Source: Enoplolaimus lenunculus
Taxonomy: Eukaryota > Nematoda > Enoplea > Enoplida > Thoracostomopsidae
Length of the DNA: 64,000 nt
Assembly: GCA_030248215.1 (NCBI GenBank)
Contig: JASANG010004068.1
Location: forward strand, 1 to 64,000
Direction: 5' to 3'
The notes under the pieces were generated by a model. It ran no database searches. It had not been told where the DNA came from and saw only the letters and a list, made by a program, of their open reading frames with translations. Positions 1 through 12,400 of the stretch are shown here, piece by piece. Position 1 is the stretch's first letter. Each line of letters opens with the position of its first letter. Position numbers and translations under genes: made by a program.

Positions 1-208
1 GGTCTAAATGCAACGGGGTTGCTAAACTGTTACGAAAATTACTGAGTGAATTTTGGGGGAACTGTTGTTGGGAAGCATTACTTAGCAAAGTAACATAAAA
101 ACTCTCGTTGTCGTAATGTTGCATTTTATTTAAATTGAAATACAAAGTCAAAACAGTAACACGTTTAACAGTAGCATACACTATTTATATAATTTTTGAT
201 CGCGAATC

Positions 209-604
209 TCACTGTTTGGATTTCATTTCTTCAGTAGCACTACGACCAGATGTTCCATCGTCAACATCATTAACACCAGCGCTATTTTGATCTTCATCAT
301 CGCTCTCGGTAGCGCCGTCGCGCCAAAGTTTTTTCAACCTTTTAATTGTAGCCCGCCTAACGTGTGAGCTAATGTGCATACATGCTTTGTAGTGTAAGTT
401 AATGACAGCTTCGTGAAAGAACATATCGATCACATCAGCTTTGTCCATTTGACATCCGCTCTGGTGCGCTGAACCATATCGGCGCACCATTGGATTTTCA
501 CTGCTGCATCCCCAGCAGTTTGCATACATGAGCCGTTGTATTGCGGTTAAAATATCTTGATCGGAAAACCGAAGTTGTTGAAAATCACTGTTAATGTTTG
601 CCAT
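209..604 (-). CDS. Small Cys/His protein next to Polinton-type integrase
   Basis: An open frame of 131 residues begins with MANINSDF and ends just past 209. It carries a compact CWGC motif, then an H-x3-C motif about 20 residues on (CxxC followed by H-Q-S-G-C), which could bind zinc. A basic patch (RRATIKRLKKLW) and an acidic, Ser/Asp/Glu-rich tail follow. I recall small proteins with a similar C-x2-C/H-x3-C block in metazoan mobile-element neighbourhoods, but I cannot name the family. It reads in the same direction as the integrase just upstream, 50 bases away. Function unknown; nucleic-acid or protein binding is only a guess from the Cys/His block. Confidence 0.5.
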   Translation of the reverse strand: MANINSDFQQLRFSDQDILTAIQRLMYANCWGCSSENPMVRRYGSAHQSGCQMDKADVIDMFFHEAVINLHYKACMHISSHVRRATIKRLKKLWRDGATESDDEDQNSAGVNDVDDGTSGRSATEEMKSKQ

Positions 605-656
605 TAAAATATAAAACAATCTGTTCGATGGATAAAGTGCAAAATGATGTGGCTCA

Positions 657-1541
657 CTATTTGTGCTTGCTTTTATACTGTTTAATTGCGTCAACAAGAT
701 GTTTTTGCGGAATTTTTTGTAACTCAGCTGCATAATAAGAGCCAGTCATTGGTGTCCCTAACATATTTTGCAGTTTGTAGGTGGGTGGATAACCCATGCG
801 TCTTTGTACAATCTCATATAGTTCGTTTGTCCAGTTCTGCTCAGTAGACTTTTGAAAGCTTGCTTTCCCCAGAGAAATTCTAACCTGATCTCCCAGATCA
901 AAACTAAACTTAGACTTAGTTTTAAACAGTTTCTTTCTGCTGCAACTGCTCACACCCAATCTGCTTGAAAAAGCTTCTTGTGGAGTAACTCCGAGACTAC
1001 GGTGTACAGTATTGTTATAAGATGTTACCAATTGTTGCAAAGCATCAATATAACGCAAACTGTGTGTATAGGAGCAATATTTTAAAATTTTGCCACGCAA
1101 CGTTCGAATAAAACGTTCCGCATAGTTTGCTTTATACGCGTTGTTGGCCCAAAAATGTTTAATTTTGCGTAATTTTAAAAAAATTTCAAATGCGCCCCTG
1201 AATTCTGTACCGTAATCTGACCTCACGATTTCAGGTGCGGATTGAGAACGCTTTAAAATGGCAGAAAATGCATCTGTAACAGTTTGCGAAAACTTATTGC
1301 GAATCGGTTCAACCAAAGCTTTCCTGCTGAAAATGTCAATGGTAATTAAAATGTTCTGGTGGTTATTGTTATACCGTTTTGCTTTGCGAACAAACATTAA
1401 ATGAACGTCCCATTGTTCATTCGGCCGACCAACTCTGACTTGTGCAGTTTTGTGACGGTGCCGACTGATATATAAGTTGCTCCGACAACCACCTTTGAAC
1501 ATGGGAAATCTTAATTTGTGGGACTTGTTTCTTAGCTGCAA
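657..1541 (-). mobile_element. Polinton/Maverick-type integrase (fossil element part)
   Basis: The open frame encodes a retroviral-type (rve) DDE integrase of about 294 residues. Visible parts are the catalytic core, with the first Asp in NEQWDVHLMF, the second in SDYGTEF and the Glu in NYAERFIRTLRG, and a C-terminal part with DLGDQVRIS and the ending GSYYAAELQK. That C-terminal signature (G-S-Y/F-Y-x-x-E-L-Q-K) is what I know from Polinton integrases; Gypsy integrases usually end otherwise. No terminal repeat, protein-primed polymerase or capsid gene is seen inside the window, so only part of the element is here; the rest may lie to the left. Other rve-derived host genes are an alternative reading. 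Confidence 0.65.
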
Positions 1542-1679
1542 TCCAGAGTTTCTGGGAATCGGTAAACGAAGCGGGCGAGCTTGGATTGTAATAAAGATTT
1601 GATAACAGTAGAAATTTTATTCAGACTTTTCATGACAACCACAACAATACAAAAGAAGATATTGTTTTATATTTATCTT

Positions 1680-2446
1680 TTACACATTTTCTGTATCTGA
1701 CTGATCAGATGCTTTTGCTGTACCTTCAAGTGACGCCTCTCCGTTTATTTCATCACGAAGTTTTGTCGCCAGTTTTGCCCGCACCTCCATCAAAACCAAT
1801 CCAAGCATATTTCGACCGGGATACTGAAATAAAAAAGCAACTCTCAATGACCAATATTAGATGAGGAACTATGTATGCACGAAAATATCTGCCAACAACA
1901 CAAACATGATGAAAGAATACGTTTCAGTGTTTTAATCACTTGAAATTGCTAGATTAATACTTACTTTCTTCGGCGACACTGACTCTGGGTCCATCATATC
2001 CAAACCATTGCCAAGGAAGTTGTCGAACGAAGTTGCAAACACCAATGTTGCTTTTGCTGTATCCAACAAAGTTTTTTCATCTCGGGATGCTGTTGAAACT
2101 TTGCTAAAACAGCAACCTTTAAGTGGCCGAGCATTTTCTTGTTCCACGTCTCGGGAATGTCTTTCACGGTTTGCATTATTTCAAAACACTTGCGCGGTGA
2201 AAATGTCTGCAGAATTACATTGTATAAATCCGGCCTTTCGATAAATAACGCTTTCTGTGCCTCGATATATTGTTGCACACTGCGGTACTTAATCCCATTT
2301 ATTCTCATTGGAGCAGCGCGAAAGTTAGAAAGGCAACTCCATCCACTATTAAATAACACCAACACTGTTGTATTGTCATCTCCACTTAGAACGTATCTCT
2401 CAAGTGGCACCGTTGGTGCTTTTATGTTCTTGATCTCTAAATCCAT
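1680..2446 (-). CDS. NADAR (YbiA-like) domain protein, two exons
   Basis: Exon 1 runs 2446-1965 and exon 2 runs 1823-1680, joined in phase 0 across a 141-bp intron (donor GTAAGT after AAGAAA, acceptor ATTTCAG). The first exon shows SCLSNF (residues 37-42) and YRSVQQYIEAQKA (54-66). A later stretch gives TLLDTAKATLVFATSFDNFLG, trimmed here, and the second exon starts YPGRNMLGLVLMEVR. This matches the order of NADAR motifs (F-S-x-LSNF, E/Q-QY-x-x-A-K, L-L-x-T, D-x-x-W/L-G-x-G, G-x-N-x-LG). NADAR proteins act on ADP-ribose: YbiA in riboflavin metabolism, others by removing ADP-ribose from guanine. The reading frame of exon 1 appears interrupted once, so this copy may be inactive or may contain a sequence error. 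It lies 140 bases upstream of the integrase on the same strand and may be cargo of that element. Confidence 0.6.
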
Positions 2447-2635
2447 GGTTGCTCAATTTTTAAAATTTTAAAATGACTAAGGAAAACACTTTCAGCAACT
2501 CCTTTTATACTTGCGAACAACGATGATGTCTCATCATTTATATATGCTAAGTCGCTGCACATAGAATTTTAAGTTTGATTTTTTTATTTTTCCAAAACGT
2601 TCAATACCCACTAAACAAACGAAAATAATTGAACT

Positions 2636-3003
2636 CACGTGTTTTGTGCATTGTTGGCAAAAACTTCACATTTTGTGCAAACTGTTGGCAAGAGTTTCCA
2701 GCTGTTGGTAACAGTTCTGACTGTTACGTTATGAGCACATTTAAATCTGTTGCATTTTTGTGCAAACTGTTGGTAATAGTTCGAACTGTTGGCAACAGTT
2801 GCATTTTGTGCAACGTTTTGTGCACATTTAAAACTGTTGCATTTTTGTGCAAACTGTTGGTAATAGTTCGAACTGTTGGCAATAGTTGTATTTTGTGCCA
2901 GCTGTTGGTAACAGTTCGAACTGTTGGCAACAGTTGCATTTTGTGCAAGCTATTGGTAGTAGTTCGAACTGTTGGCAACAGCTCCAACTGTTGCATTTTG
3001 GGC
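2636..3003 (+). repeat. 47-bp minisatellite with palindromic core
   Basis: The stretch repeats a unit of about 47 bp built from AACTGTTGGTAATAGTTCG, the 17-mer AACTGTTGGCAACAGTT and a CATTTTGTGC tail. The 17-mer is palindromic around its middle base. About five imperfect units are visible, the middle ones interrupted by a short ACATTTAAA-containing variant. Both strands stay open for about 90-150 codons here only because the unit lacks stops, so I make no protein call. Confidence 0.8.
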
Positions 3004-3479
3004 CAGAACCCCCATTTTTATACTACTACCCGTTTCTTTAATTGCATTTTGTCATATATATATCGGAAAATGTTTCGATGATGTAAATTTTGTTGTGGTG
3101 GTAATTGTGTCATCTACGGATGTGTCGATAGTAAAATTTTTGCCGATACCGATACTGATTTTTGTTTTGAAAATGTACCGAAGCCATTCCAATTTTAATA
3201 CACGATGCGTAAAAACAGACAGGATGCAACATTATTTCATTACAAATGCGAAGACTTAAATCCAAACAACCATAAAACATTATAATTTTATGAAAACGGT
3301 TCATTTGAATTGTTTTTAAACGCAAGCGCACAAGAGATAACAGTTTCCCTAAGTAAACTGACTGATTGATAGCATTCCAACTCACAGTTATGTGCAAAAA
3401 ATATCTGCAAGGGATCGGCAATTTTAAGCAGCATATTTTAACCTTGATGGCTAATATATTAGCATTTTTACTGTTTCAG

Positions 3480-6400
3480 AGCTCACGAACTTGGGTACCA
3501 AACAGTGTTGTTCAATGATGAAAGCCACACATATGACGAGGCAAGTGTGAAGTTTAACTCAGATAGTGAATGAAAACTTAAAACTATTCTCGTTGAAAGA
3601 TCGGCACTTTCGTAGTTTCCGCCCACATGTAGCTTAGCTGAAGCCTCTAAGCCTAAGCTTAGACTTAAGTGTTCCGCTTTGCGGGGAAACTACAAAGATG
3701 CCGAAAGAGCATCATAGATCTTGCTGTCTGTATGTTTGTAGGTAGACTTGATATGGGGTTTAGAGGTTCATTGTTTTTATGCCATTAATGGTTTATGTTT
3801 CGGAACAACAGTGGAAGTTAAATCAAACGCGTTTGTGGTTATAAACTGTGGGAAATTTTAAACGGCAACGAACAATAATCAAAGGGAAATAAATTGGTTG
3901 AATATATATGCTGATTGAAGCATGATGTAAATACTTTATGTATGGTATGTATAGAATCAGTATTTCGTATTATTTTCGATGTTTTAGGTTATTACTGCTC
4001 TCAATAGGGGGATCGATTGTAACAAAAAAGAAGCAATGCAACTGGCGACTATAGTGGATAAGGAGGTAATATACAGCCACGGACAGAATTAAGTGCAATC
4101 GCAGTGGCGTTCCAATCCACGGCTCTGATCGCGTTCGCTGGTTTCTTTGGCGGGAGCAGCCGCAAAAACGAGTCGAATTGCTCGCGATCACTGTGACCAT
4201 AACCGCTACCGCGATTGCTGTTGTTAAAATTTTCAGTTGGTGGTAAACGCGATTATAACCGTGTTTTCGACGCCACTGTTGTTGCGCCTCTAGACGCAAC
4301 TGGTCGCAAACAAAGAAAATTTAAATGCTATTGCAATAACGCGAGCACAGATGCAACCGCAATTACTGCTAACTTAATTCAGTGTGCAAAGGGTAGTATT
4401 CTTCGTTTCTGCATCAACCGGTACATGTTTGGAATTGGAAACCACGACTTAATTATTGTGGCTTATGGTACACATACCACCGAAAGAACTGCTGTTGCTT
4501 AATGATTTGATGGATATGGAAACCTAGCCCAAGCACAGAGGCAACCGCAATTACTGCGCACATAATTCAGTGTGCAAAGGGTAGTATTCTTTGGTCCGAC
4601 ATCAATCGATGATTTGATAGATATAAAAACATATTAATAACTTTTGGCTAGCTCTACGCACCGTGTGATGTAACTATTAAAACTGTTACAATTCAGTTGA
4701 ACATTCATTTTCAGGGGAGAAGCAGTGTTCGTAGCGGCCGTCGAGATTTATGCGAGAAAACAAAAGAAATTATACAAGTAAGATAGCAAATTTCAGCTAT
4801 TAGCGACTGAATTCGCAAAGAAATGTTAGCTGCAAAAATTTTGACATATGATTGCACTCACCGTAGTTGAATGGATATGTTTTAATAGCTCGCCAGACAT
4901 CAGTTCATTTAAAATATTATCGACTAATGTAAGTATTATCAAAAGGCCTGATTTCCAATTCTTAAATTTTATTTTTGCGGGTTTTGATAGTAAATATTAG
5001 CAGCACCACGGCATGGAGGAAAGGGCATATGGAATAATGCTTTCGAAATCAAGCGGTAAGCTAAACAGTAAAAACCCAGCGTGTTTTCTGAACTCAAAAC
5101 TTCGTGAAGATTTGGCCGGGTTTGTTGCGACTGTTTACTGGTTTACTCATACGATATGGTGTTCAGCTTCCAACGTTGTTTTTGCTTTGATTATCGGACA
5201 AGTCAGTGCCAAGATTTATCATTTATCGAAATATGTATTATAATTTTTTGTTTTATTTAGAAATGGACGTCTCAACGTGGAAATCATGTCGCGTTACTTG
5301 TGGAAGTAATAGATTCAAATATTGTTTCGCATCAAATCCTCGCAATTCGCTTGATCAACTGGTTGACAGAGTGTGTACACCAGTTTCGTAAGTATAAAAT
5401 TTGAACTTTTCTGAGAAGACAGGAGTTACTGGGGTTTTCCTAGTGGAAAGAAGGGTCCATCTCACAGCCGATCTGCCCACCGTTTCGACCCCGATCGAAT
5501 TGAACTCTTGCTTTTACCACTCGCTTCAAACGCGTAAAATTTTATATTGGCGAATGATTGGCTACTTCAAAGCGGCAGCAAAAAATTTTGGCGAATGCTC
5601 GTAAAGCTGTAGCTTTTAACATAAAATTATAGCTAGTGGTTGTAGAAATATTGTTATATGTAGCTGTTGTTGTGTTGACGTTTCCTTAAATTTGTGGGCC
5701 CATTAGATCTGTAGGAATGCAGCAGCTTCGATTGTCCTCATACAGAGGTCCCAGATGGTCACCATAGTTCTGTTTTGCAGGCATGAGAACAGTCGTCGTG
5801 CGTCGTGAAAAGTAAACTTGCATCGTGGGCAGGTGTTGGGTACTGAGTTGTCAAGCTTGTGCATGTCGCTGTAGAGTGCATAGCTGTAGCCCGACCTCAG
5901 TTGTGAAAGCTTCCCGCGTTTCTTCCTTTGCAGACTGGATTCGTTCGCGTTGATTTCCGATTTCCGGTGGCGGGTAGCCACCTAGCACCACTTGGTTTTT
6001 GTAATGGTTTTTGGCCGTGCGGACAGTGGCCGTGTGTAGTTCGATCATTCGCTGCTTTATCTCGGTTTGCGTCAGGCTCTCACGTAGCGTAATTCCGTAG
6101 TGCTATAATTTCAGCGCCGTTGTCGAACGCAATCTGCTCTGCGCTTTTCAATGAAACAGTTATTTCGGACAAGGATGTACCAGGGGCCAGCGGTGAACCA
6201 GAAGAAACTTTGATTCACAAGATTTTTGTGATGGATTTTAAATTGTGGAAAGGTTTGTTCTTTGTCTAACGCTGTGTGTGTTTTTATCAATTGTTTTTAT
6301 AGCTTTTTTAGAATTTAAAGATTTTCAATATATATTTGTATGGCTATGTAGAATTTTATTGTACTGAATTTATGATAGTTAGTAATGGCTGGAATGGCTT

Positions 6401-9400
6401 GGATGTTTCGCTGATTTGTGATACTGACTGAAATATCTTCTTGAAACGCTTGCGCAAAACCCACAGTGGCATGACGCCTTAAACCTTTCCCTCCTCCGGC
6501 AACGTCCTTGCCGCTAATGTAACTTTGCTATCTTAATTTAAAAAGTTTGGTTTATATGCAGCGGCACGAACGTGCCTTCATCAGCTAATAATGGCAACTG
6601 CGTTGATGGATTTGGAGTATAGGACACGATTTGCACGCCACATGTGTGCAGTAAGTGTTATATTGATTACTGCTTTAATATCGGTAAAACTTGTCATGTT
6701 ATAGATATATAACCAATTAACAATTTTTATGGGTCCGAAAGGAAGGCTTACAAGTTGAGTATGCTGGCATTATGAAAAGAAACATTGGTTTGCGTCATTT
6801 CTCAGTTTTGAAATAGCAAATTTGAGCAAAAACCTGCTAAAAATACAAAAAATATCCAAGAAATTATCAATTTGTAGCCCCTGATTTGGCACTCATCAAA
6901 TTCCATCTGGGTTTAACCCGAGATCGCATCCGAAACCCCCACTCGAGATTGCGTTAACGAGTTGCCAGGTATAATGTCATTTTTTCAGCTGTATGATCAA
7001 ATAATGGCTGAACACGTTGAAGACGACCATGAGCACAGTTTATCAATCGCTGCATTAACAGTACAAATATTTACTGTTCCAACGCTTGCGCGACTGCTAA
7101 TTGCAGAAGAGGACGCTTTGCATCGATTGTTGAAAGTTTTTGTTGCAAATGCTATTAAATACGGTGCTACAGGCGCCACCGTGTCTGTTTCAAGTAAGAT
7201 AATTTTCGTACTGGTACGTTTTTGTGTGAAATTTATTCATAGATTTTGTAACTCAAAGCCAAACTCAAACCGTTTTAACTTAAATAAACAAAAGCTAATA
7301 TGAAACGAGCTGAACATACACAACGCATTAGGAAAAAAAATTCATTCCCACTGATGTAATGTAATTTAAGAAATTTCAAAAGACAATTAGGTTATATCTA
7401 TTCAATCTTGCGACGGAAATGCTTCAAAACTTGGAGATTACGCCATACAAGATGATAATAAATTTCAGCAGGGCAAAACAGGGAATCAAAAATATTTATA
7501 TTGAAGCTAGACTGCTACAAAAAATTACCAAGCCCGAGAACGCTGTTGTTCTGTTCTTTTTTCAGTTTAAGGCTCCGTGGCTGCGACCTGAATGCATTTT
7601 GTTGTATTTTTAAGGACCTGGGCGCTTACAGTTCCAACGCAATGGAATCCCGTTGTCGTTTAAACGATCTATGCATGTGCTGTATGATGTAAAGTACGAG
7701 CGTTAATAAAGTGTTCCTTGCGGGGTATGGTATAGGAATAATTTTGCTGAAGCGGATAGAAGGAAATGTATGTAGTTTCAAAACATACATTGTGCGTTTA
7801 TTACCTGTGGCCGTTGACTCGTAGGCTTTCGATGCAAGCTTTCACATTAGTGTCAGCTAAAATATTTTTCCAAAATGATAAAAGAAATACAGTAGGTTGT
7901 ACAACTCGCGAGCGAAGAATAAGCAATATCAATGCTATAACTAATGATATTAGGTTTACAGTAAGGAAAACGGTTTTGTTGTTTCAGATATCTTTTAACG
8001 TCACCTCCGTCCTTGCCATCTGAGTGGACACCGCAACTGCGGCATGGGATTCGCAACGGAGTGTTCGATTTCATAGCATTGCTTCAGTTGATGCATGTAT
8101 GTATGATTATATTATATTAAATGTTGAACCTTTTTCTTTTTGTTTCCTCGGTTGCAATGGTTTTTGAGATGGAAAGAGTTAGTTTGGTTTGCTCGCAACT
8201 CAGATTAAATGACAGTTGTCATACAATAACTTATAATGTGTAGGTAAAGTATTAATCTTTCTCTCAAAACGTTTCAATTTTTGTTTGTTTGTCACGGTAC
8301 ATTGTAAACTTAGAATTTCTGTGATGTTTTATTGGTAATATATGTGCCGAACGACGAATATCATTTGCCTTCTAAATTATCTCATCGACACTCCCCTATT
8401 TCAGGGTATGGATCCAGTGGTTCGTCAGGTAACTCAACACCAAGAATTTGACCCAGAGTGGGAAACTGCGTTCAATATTCAACTACGACTGAATCCGATT
8501 TTGTTTTTGCTGCAAAAATGGATTAAAACTGATGTTAGTTTAAGAGTACCTCTACTTACGGTACCAGCAGGGTATAGCGAGGGAGTTTTTCCTGTGGTCA
8601 AACTTCTTTTTTTGGGATTGTTGTCCAAGGATTTTTTATTTACGATTTCAATTGGTAACACAAGAAACCCCATTCAAAATTATTATAGGACGTGACTCAC
8701 CTTCGTCAAAATCCTTACTACACCCATGCACTTCGCCTTTCTGATAAAACTATGACTCACAGTTGTATGCTCTTGTTTTATATATGTGATTTATGTACTG
8801 TATGTGGCGGCCAAAACACCATATGCGCCCATGCGTTATTTGATTTACAGTAAACGGTATCATTCATGTTCAGTTCTGATTAGTCTAGACAATTAACTGT
8901 GTAACGTAGCCTACATGTTACAATGTCTCCGCGCTATTTAATAGCTACATATTTTATATGTTTTAGAAAATCGTATTAATTGAAACACTGACTCGATTGC
9001 TATCGGTGTTGAATCTTCCCAGAGAATTAAAGCGTACCACTATTTCAGGTATATACAGTTTATATGGCTGAAAATAATAATTTTGTACAATTGAATATAG
9101 GAAAGAATTAGGGATCGATCGAGCATTAATTTTACCGGATACCGAAACTGCAACCAGATAGTAATTTTCTTACTTGAACAGGGTGTTAACCGGATATAGC
9201 GTATAAATATGTGTACGGTTTGTAGTACTTGAATCGTCCATAATTATGTAGTTACTGATTTTAAAGTATAGTGTCAGCTTATGTTTTTGATTTTGCTTCA
9301 CTATAAAAACCTTAAGTTTCTTGATTTGCCTGGATTGCAGTCGAAGCAAAGTGCCTACTACTTTAATATGTAAGAAGCAGTTTTATGGTATTCGGAACCA

Positions 9401-12400
9401 CAACCACATCGGATACAGAAGTCGTCGGCTTTTTGCCGGTATTAAGCCGGAACCGAATATCAGGTCCATCCATTGAAAGAAAGTGTAAACTATCACTGAA
9501 CTATCCGTAAAAGCAAATTATAACACTTGGAAAGGTAATTTTCGATACTGTTCTTATTCTAGACAACGGGTGATAACGTTAAGAAATCGAATAGAAATGT
9601 TCCAAACTGCCAGACCTGTAGTAGTAACCCAAACTCTTTCCCCCTACTGTAGGGCATGCTTCCTATTTTGTACTTTGTTATTGTATTTAATCACCAATGT
9701 CGATTTTGTTTCCTGAAAATCACGAATTTCTTTTTCAGTGTGCAGCAAGGAGATTTTCATTGTATTGCAAAAACAACGTGATGAAAATTTTTTTCATGAA
9801 TAGTATTTTTCTATTTTCACCTTGTTTTTATGTATTTTTATTGCAGTTGACAAGAAGTCTGCTGAATGCATCATGTACGACGTATCGATTGAAGCAATTA
9901 GTATTCATATACCGTTGACAAGGTTCTTTGCAGGTAACGTATCTCGAAGTGGAGTTTTTCTGATTTTTGTGGAATGGAGGACGGTTCCGTTAGTTATAGA
10001 ATATATAGATGGTATACACTGATATGTTAGTAACAAAGTCGTTAAGATTTTCTGTATAACATTTTGATGTAATACTTATTTACGCGTTCTATTTATTGTG
10101 TAATTGAGCATTATTGTATTTAATCACCTTGAGGTCTTTTATATCGACATTTATCTATCTAATTGCAGTTGCTCGCAATAAGCGTAATGTGCGCTATATT
10201 ACAGTTGCCCCGGCGCATCGGCCGGTGCCATCCAGCGCCAAGTTAGAACACTTGTAGATAACTGTCGACATAAGTTATCATATGCGTCGTGCGTATATGG
10301 TGGCTAACGGTTGGAAAATAAACAATCTATTGTGATAGGAGTGGTTTTCAAGCAAGTCAGTTAAGGATTGTATATAAAAACTGAACTCGAAAAGTAACGT
10401 GTTGGCCCCCGAGTATTTCTACGCTATATCGTATTCTAAAATCCGACACGTAATACTTTGATTGCAAAATCCAATCGGATAACGTAATACTAAAGTGTAA
10501 TAGCAATACTGTTAAATAATGATGTCGCATCTTGCATTTGTGTGGTGTATTTGCAACAATAATTGTGTTAATTTAATTAAATTCTGAATGTGTTGAATAT
10601 GAGACTCAGACAGTCATGAAACAAATATGGCTTGTGTTTCTGTGTGTTTTGTTCAAGTGAGAGGCTGATTTTGTTTCATTTTTGTTGGTTTAGCGCTGTA
10701 CTTACATGTTGGGCAATACGAAAACATTGATGATTTGACAGCTAAAAAGGTACGAGAATGTTTATTTTAGTTTGTTGTTAAATACATTATATTTTTTAAT
10801 GTTATTTTTAATCGTATAGAGTTGCTTGATTTTTTCATTGTAAATGCTTTTTAAATCTGATACTATTCAGTCTGAACGTTCGGAGGACTCATTCGCATTA
10901 TCGTTCATAGAGATATCCCGCGGCCGGGCTCCGGTCCCGGTACTGGGACCAGAGGGTGTCGGGTTCAGGGCCATACGGTACCAGAACACAATGTTCCGTG
11001 ACACAGTTTAGCGAGAATCTGAACGCAGCACAATCACATATGGCTTCCAATGAAGATTCTAGAACTGTTGTTAGAAAAGAAAGAGTTGGTTCAGTTTCTT
11101 GTGAGTTCAATTTCAAACCTGTTTGAATGCATTTAAAACTATATTTTTATAAACTTTAGCATGAATTCTTTCAAAATTGAAAGGTTTCGTGGGATTAAAT
11201 TCATTTGTCATTATTGCAAGCTAAATGTACTTGGAAATATGTATTTTTTCAGTATGGGTTTCGACCGGTTGAGCTTATGGAATTGCCTTTGCGCGTATTT
11301 GTTTTGATAGCACAGATGTCTACTGGAATGTGGAGACGCAACGGCTATTCGCTGATGAATCAGGTAGGATTTTTAGGACATATCTTTAACAAACGATTTT
11401 TAACACTATCTGAAATTAAAGGAAGATCAACCTACATCATATCTTGCGAATATCGTGGTTACAGAGTCGTTCAGATTCTATTTAGTAATAACGATTAAAG
11501 AAGTAGAAAATAAGTTTTAAGAGTCTGTGAAACGGGTAATGGCGTCTTAACGCCTCAAGGTCTGTATGGTTATCATATCAGTACCTTTCTCAGTTTTTCG
11601 CGCACATAGTTACAATCGCTGTTGTACACTACGTTTATACTATCTTAATAAGTTGTTTTAAGGCGTTCAACTACTTAGCTCCACAATGTAGAAGTGAAAT
11701 GTTTGACAAAGATTTGATTGCGATGCAGGTATTAAAATCCTGTCTTAATAAAACGCTAGTTACAAAAAACGGAATAGTGAACATAGAAGTGGCTTTCAAA
11801 ATTACTGTAAGAGTTTTAGTTCGTTACTTAACTCAGGTTTGTGGTAGGTTTTATGATTTTTGATTCACTAAAAATCAAACCATAAGAAATCGCATGTGTT
11901 TTGAGCCGAAGGAGATTTCTGCAACTGTGTAAATTCTGCCATTCATAGATGCATTAGTTCGCTTGTTTTTCAACCTATCGACTGCCGGTACTTTGATCAA
12001 ACAAATACAATATTTTACTCAGAGAAGTGCGCGGTCTCCAGTAACAGCTATGCCTGCAAATGCGGCAATGTTTTGTTTTGCAATTGGCATAATATCATGT
12101 GCATTTCAGATTGGCGCATCGCTAATTAATCCTGACGAATTTTTGATTCATGTTTTCTACAAATTTGGTCTTGCTAAATGGATCCAGTAGGTTTTTGTTA
12201 CGGGTGTTCTCTTGGTGGTATAAGCATGTCTCCAGTTTCCAGTATAGTAGAGAGTATTGCCGCGGGCGTTTAGGTTAAAAGCTATGTGTTCTAAAGTTGT
12301 ATTCTGCTCAAAGCTAACGTTTGGTTCCTCAGAGACACAGAAACGGGTCCAGCAGTGTGAGAGGCCTACATCCCGGAAGGCGCCATGATATAACACTTGA

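Larger units (their letters stand above)
3480..4777 (+). other. ubr-1: UBR gene exons 1-3: ClpS-like N-degron domain
   Basis: Exons: 3480-3540, 3988-4065, 4715-4777. Exon 1 reads AHELGYQTVLFNDESHTYDE; exon 2 starts VITALNRGIDCNKKEAM; exon 3 starts GRSSVRSGRRDLCEKTK. This matches the ClpS homology region of UBR1/UBR2 (VLYNDE-HTYDQV), which binds bulky hydrophobic N-terminal residues (type 2 N-degrons); the ND and H residues of the pocket are present. Exon 1 begins with the last base of a split codon, so at least one more exon lies upstream. Its donor is GCAAGT, giving a GC-AG intron. Confidence 0.9.

Noticed and set aside
2724-2996. Minus-strand frame of 90 residues in the minisatellite
   Set aside because: The repeat unit has no stop in that frame; the sequence is repetitive with no domain.
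7568-7613. Candidate acceptor TTTTTTCAG at 7565 for UBR exon 8
   Set aside because: It puts the exon in a frame with an early stop. The TTTTTAAG acceptor at 7614 gives PGRLQFQRN in phase, matching the conserved GRFQFER stretch.
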